Positions 63,373 through 64,000 of a stretch of DNA of 64,000 nt are shown here, in pieces; the first letter of the stretch is position 1, and every line of letters begins with the position of its first letter. The translations under genes were made by a program, and so were the position numbers. The stretch comes from Streptomyces polyasparticus (lineage in GTDB: Bacteria; Actinomycetota; Actinomycetes; Streptomycetales; Streptomycetaceae), in contig NZ_JACTVJ010000004.1 of assembly GCF_014493765.1 (NCBI RefSeq), positions 310,001 to 374,000 of the forward strand. The letters run 5' to 3'. The notes under the pieces are model-generated. The model had not been told where the DNA came from. It saw only the letters and a program-made list of their open reading frames with translations, and ran no database searches.

Positions 63373-64000
63373 TGACCTCCCGGTACTCCTCCACCGTCGG
63401 CTTCTCCACCTGGGTACCGGGCCCGTACATCGCCTTGGACAGACGCACCCGCATCCGCTCGCCCCGCGTGACGGGCCGCCGCACGCCGTTGGTGTCGACC
63501 GCCGGACCGGGGTCGTACGCCGACCGCTGCTCATGCGAGGTGAGCGTGAACCGCTGGCCCTGCGTGAGCGGCTCGTGGATCTCCACGAACTCCCCGTGCG
63601 GAAGGCGCTTGATGGTGCCGCTCTCCCGGCCGTGCAGGACCTTGTCGCGGTCGCGGTGCTGCAGCCCGAGACAGATCCGGCGCGTGATCCAGAACGCCAG
63701 GACCGGGAGGACGAAGAAGCCGATCCGTACGAACCAGGTGATCGCGTTGATGGACAGATGGAGCTTGGTGGCCACGATGTCGTTGCCGCCGCCGATCAGG
63801 AGCACCGCATATCCCGCGAGCCAGGCGACACCCAGCGCCGTACGGGTCGGGACGTTGCGCGGACGGTCGGCGACATGGTGCTCGCGTTTGTCACCGGTGA
63901 CCCAGGCCTCGATGAAGGGATAGACCGCGATCAGCGTCATGTACACCGGGAAGAGCATGAACGGGATGAAGACGCCGAGCACGAGCGTATGGCCGAAGGC
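63332..64000 (-). CDS. qcrB: Cytochrome bc1 complex cytochrome b subunit, C-terminal part
   Basis: The reading runs off the right edge of the window, so only the last 223 codons are present. Three hydrophobic segments (about residues 5-30, 50-70 and 80-105 of the visible part) precede a conserved cytoplasmic tail with HRDRDKVLHGRESGTIKRLPHG, LSKAMYGPGTQ and KPTVEEYREVTSGHGHG, typical of actinobacterial QcrB. It would be the quinol-oxidising subunit of a respiratory bc1 complex. Whether this is the main copy or a second one cannot be told; the genes downstream are not respiratory. Confidence 0.85.
   Translation of the reverse strand, partial: AFGHTLVLGVFIPFMLFPVYMTLIAVYPFIEAWVTGDKREHHVADRPRNVPTRTALGVAWLAGYAVLLIGGGNDIVATKLHLSINAITWFVRIGFFVLPVLAFWITRRICLGLQHRDRDKVLHGRESGTIKRLPHGEFVEIHEPLTQGQRFTLTSHEQRSAYDPGPAVDTNGVRRPVTRGERMRVRLSKAMYGPGTQVEKPTVEEYREVTSGHGHGGDGGGH

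Overview
The window looks like chromosomal DNA of a Streptomyces or a very close relative. Base composition is very GC-rich with strong G/C preference at third codon positions, GTG and TTG starts are common, many neighbours overlap by 4 nt (ATGA or GTGA), and the gene families are typical of the genus: a SARP-type regulator, a large LuxR/ATPase regulator, YdeP-like FdhF, PolA beside a livFGMHK operon, and pyruvate kinase. About 55 protein genes and one tRNA are supported. No rRNA, CRISPR array, complete insertion sequence, integrase or phage structural gene was seen.

Layout. 1-9 kb: a DUF4184 membrane protein converging on a serine hydrolase, an ANTAR response regulator, tRNA-Leu(CAA) with a strong terminator, a free-standing LAGLIDADG endonuclease-like gene, an FdhF/YdeP-type molybdopterin oxidoreductase and divergent polA. 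9-15 kb: a leftward branched-chain amino-acid ABC operon (livK, then livH-livM-livG-livF with 4-nt overlaps). 15-21 kb: a lipoprotein, a PaaI-like thioesterase, pyruvate kinase, a cupin, a SIMPL protein and an exported 5'-nucleotidase. 21-27 kb: a two-gene unit resembling desferrioxamine DesA/DesB but without DesC/DesD, then aminopeptidase N. 27-32 kb: chorismate mutase, an AraC regulator divergent from a GH35 beta-galactosidase, and a NarL-type two-component pair. 32-41 kb: less well understood genes (HExxH protein with a zinc ribbon, ankyrin/HEAT protein, YnfA, PH-like membrane protein, an unknown 351-aa protein) and a 920-aa LuxR ATPase regulator.

41-57.5 kb is the most distinctive part. 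It carries homologues of the actinobacterial HIP (methylhexahydroindanedione propionate; steroid rings C/D) pathway: two SDRs, echA20, ipdA, ipdB, ipdC, fadA6, kstR2, ipdF, fadE30 and a partner acyl-CoA dehydrogenase. They form two divergent promoter pairs. The spacer of each pair contains a close match to the mycobacterial KstR2 operator, and kstR2 lies in one of the four transcription units. The two halves are separated by about 6 kb of unrelated genes (exported phosphatase, MFS transporter, HIT protein, MMPL transporter, SARP regulator). No HIP-CoA ligase (fadD3) is in the window.

57.5-64 kb: a MerR regulator divergent from an aldo/keto reductase through a MerR-type promoter, a family-5-like uracil-DNA glycosylase, an MHS-family transporter, a LURP-one-like protein, an SDR, and the C-terminal part of a cytochrome b (QcrB) cut by the right edge. 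A recurring oddity is short tandem duplications at gene ends, four of which copy the stop codon of the gene.
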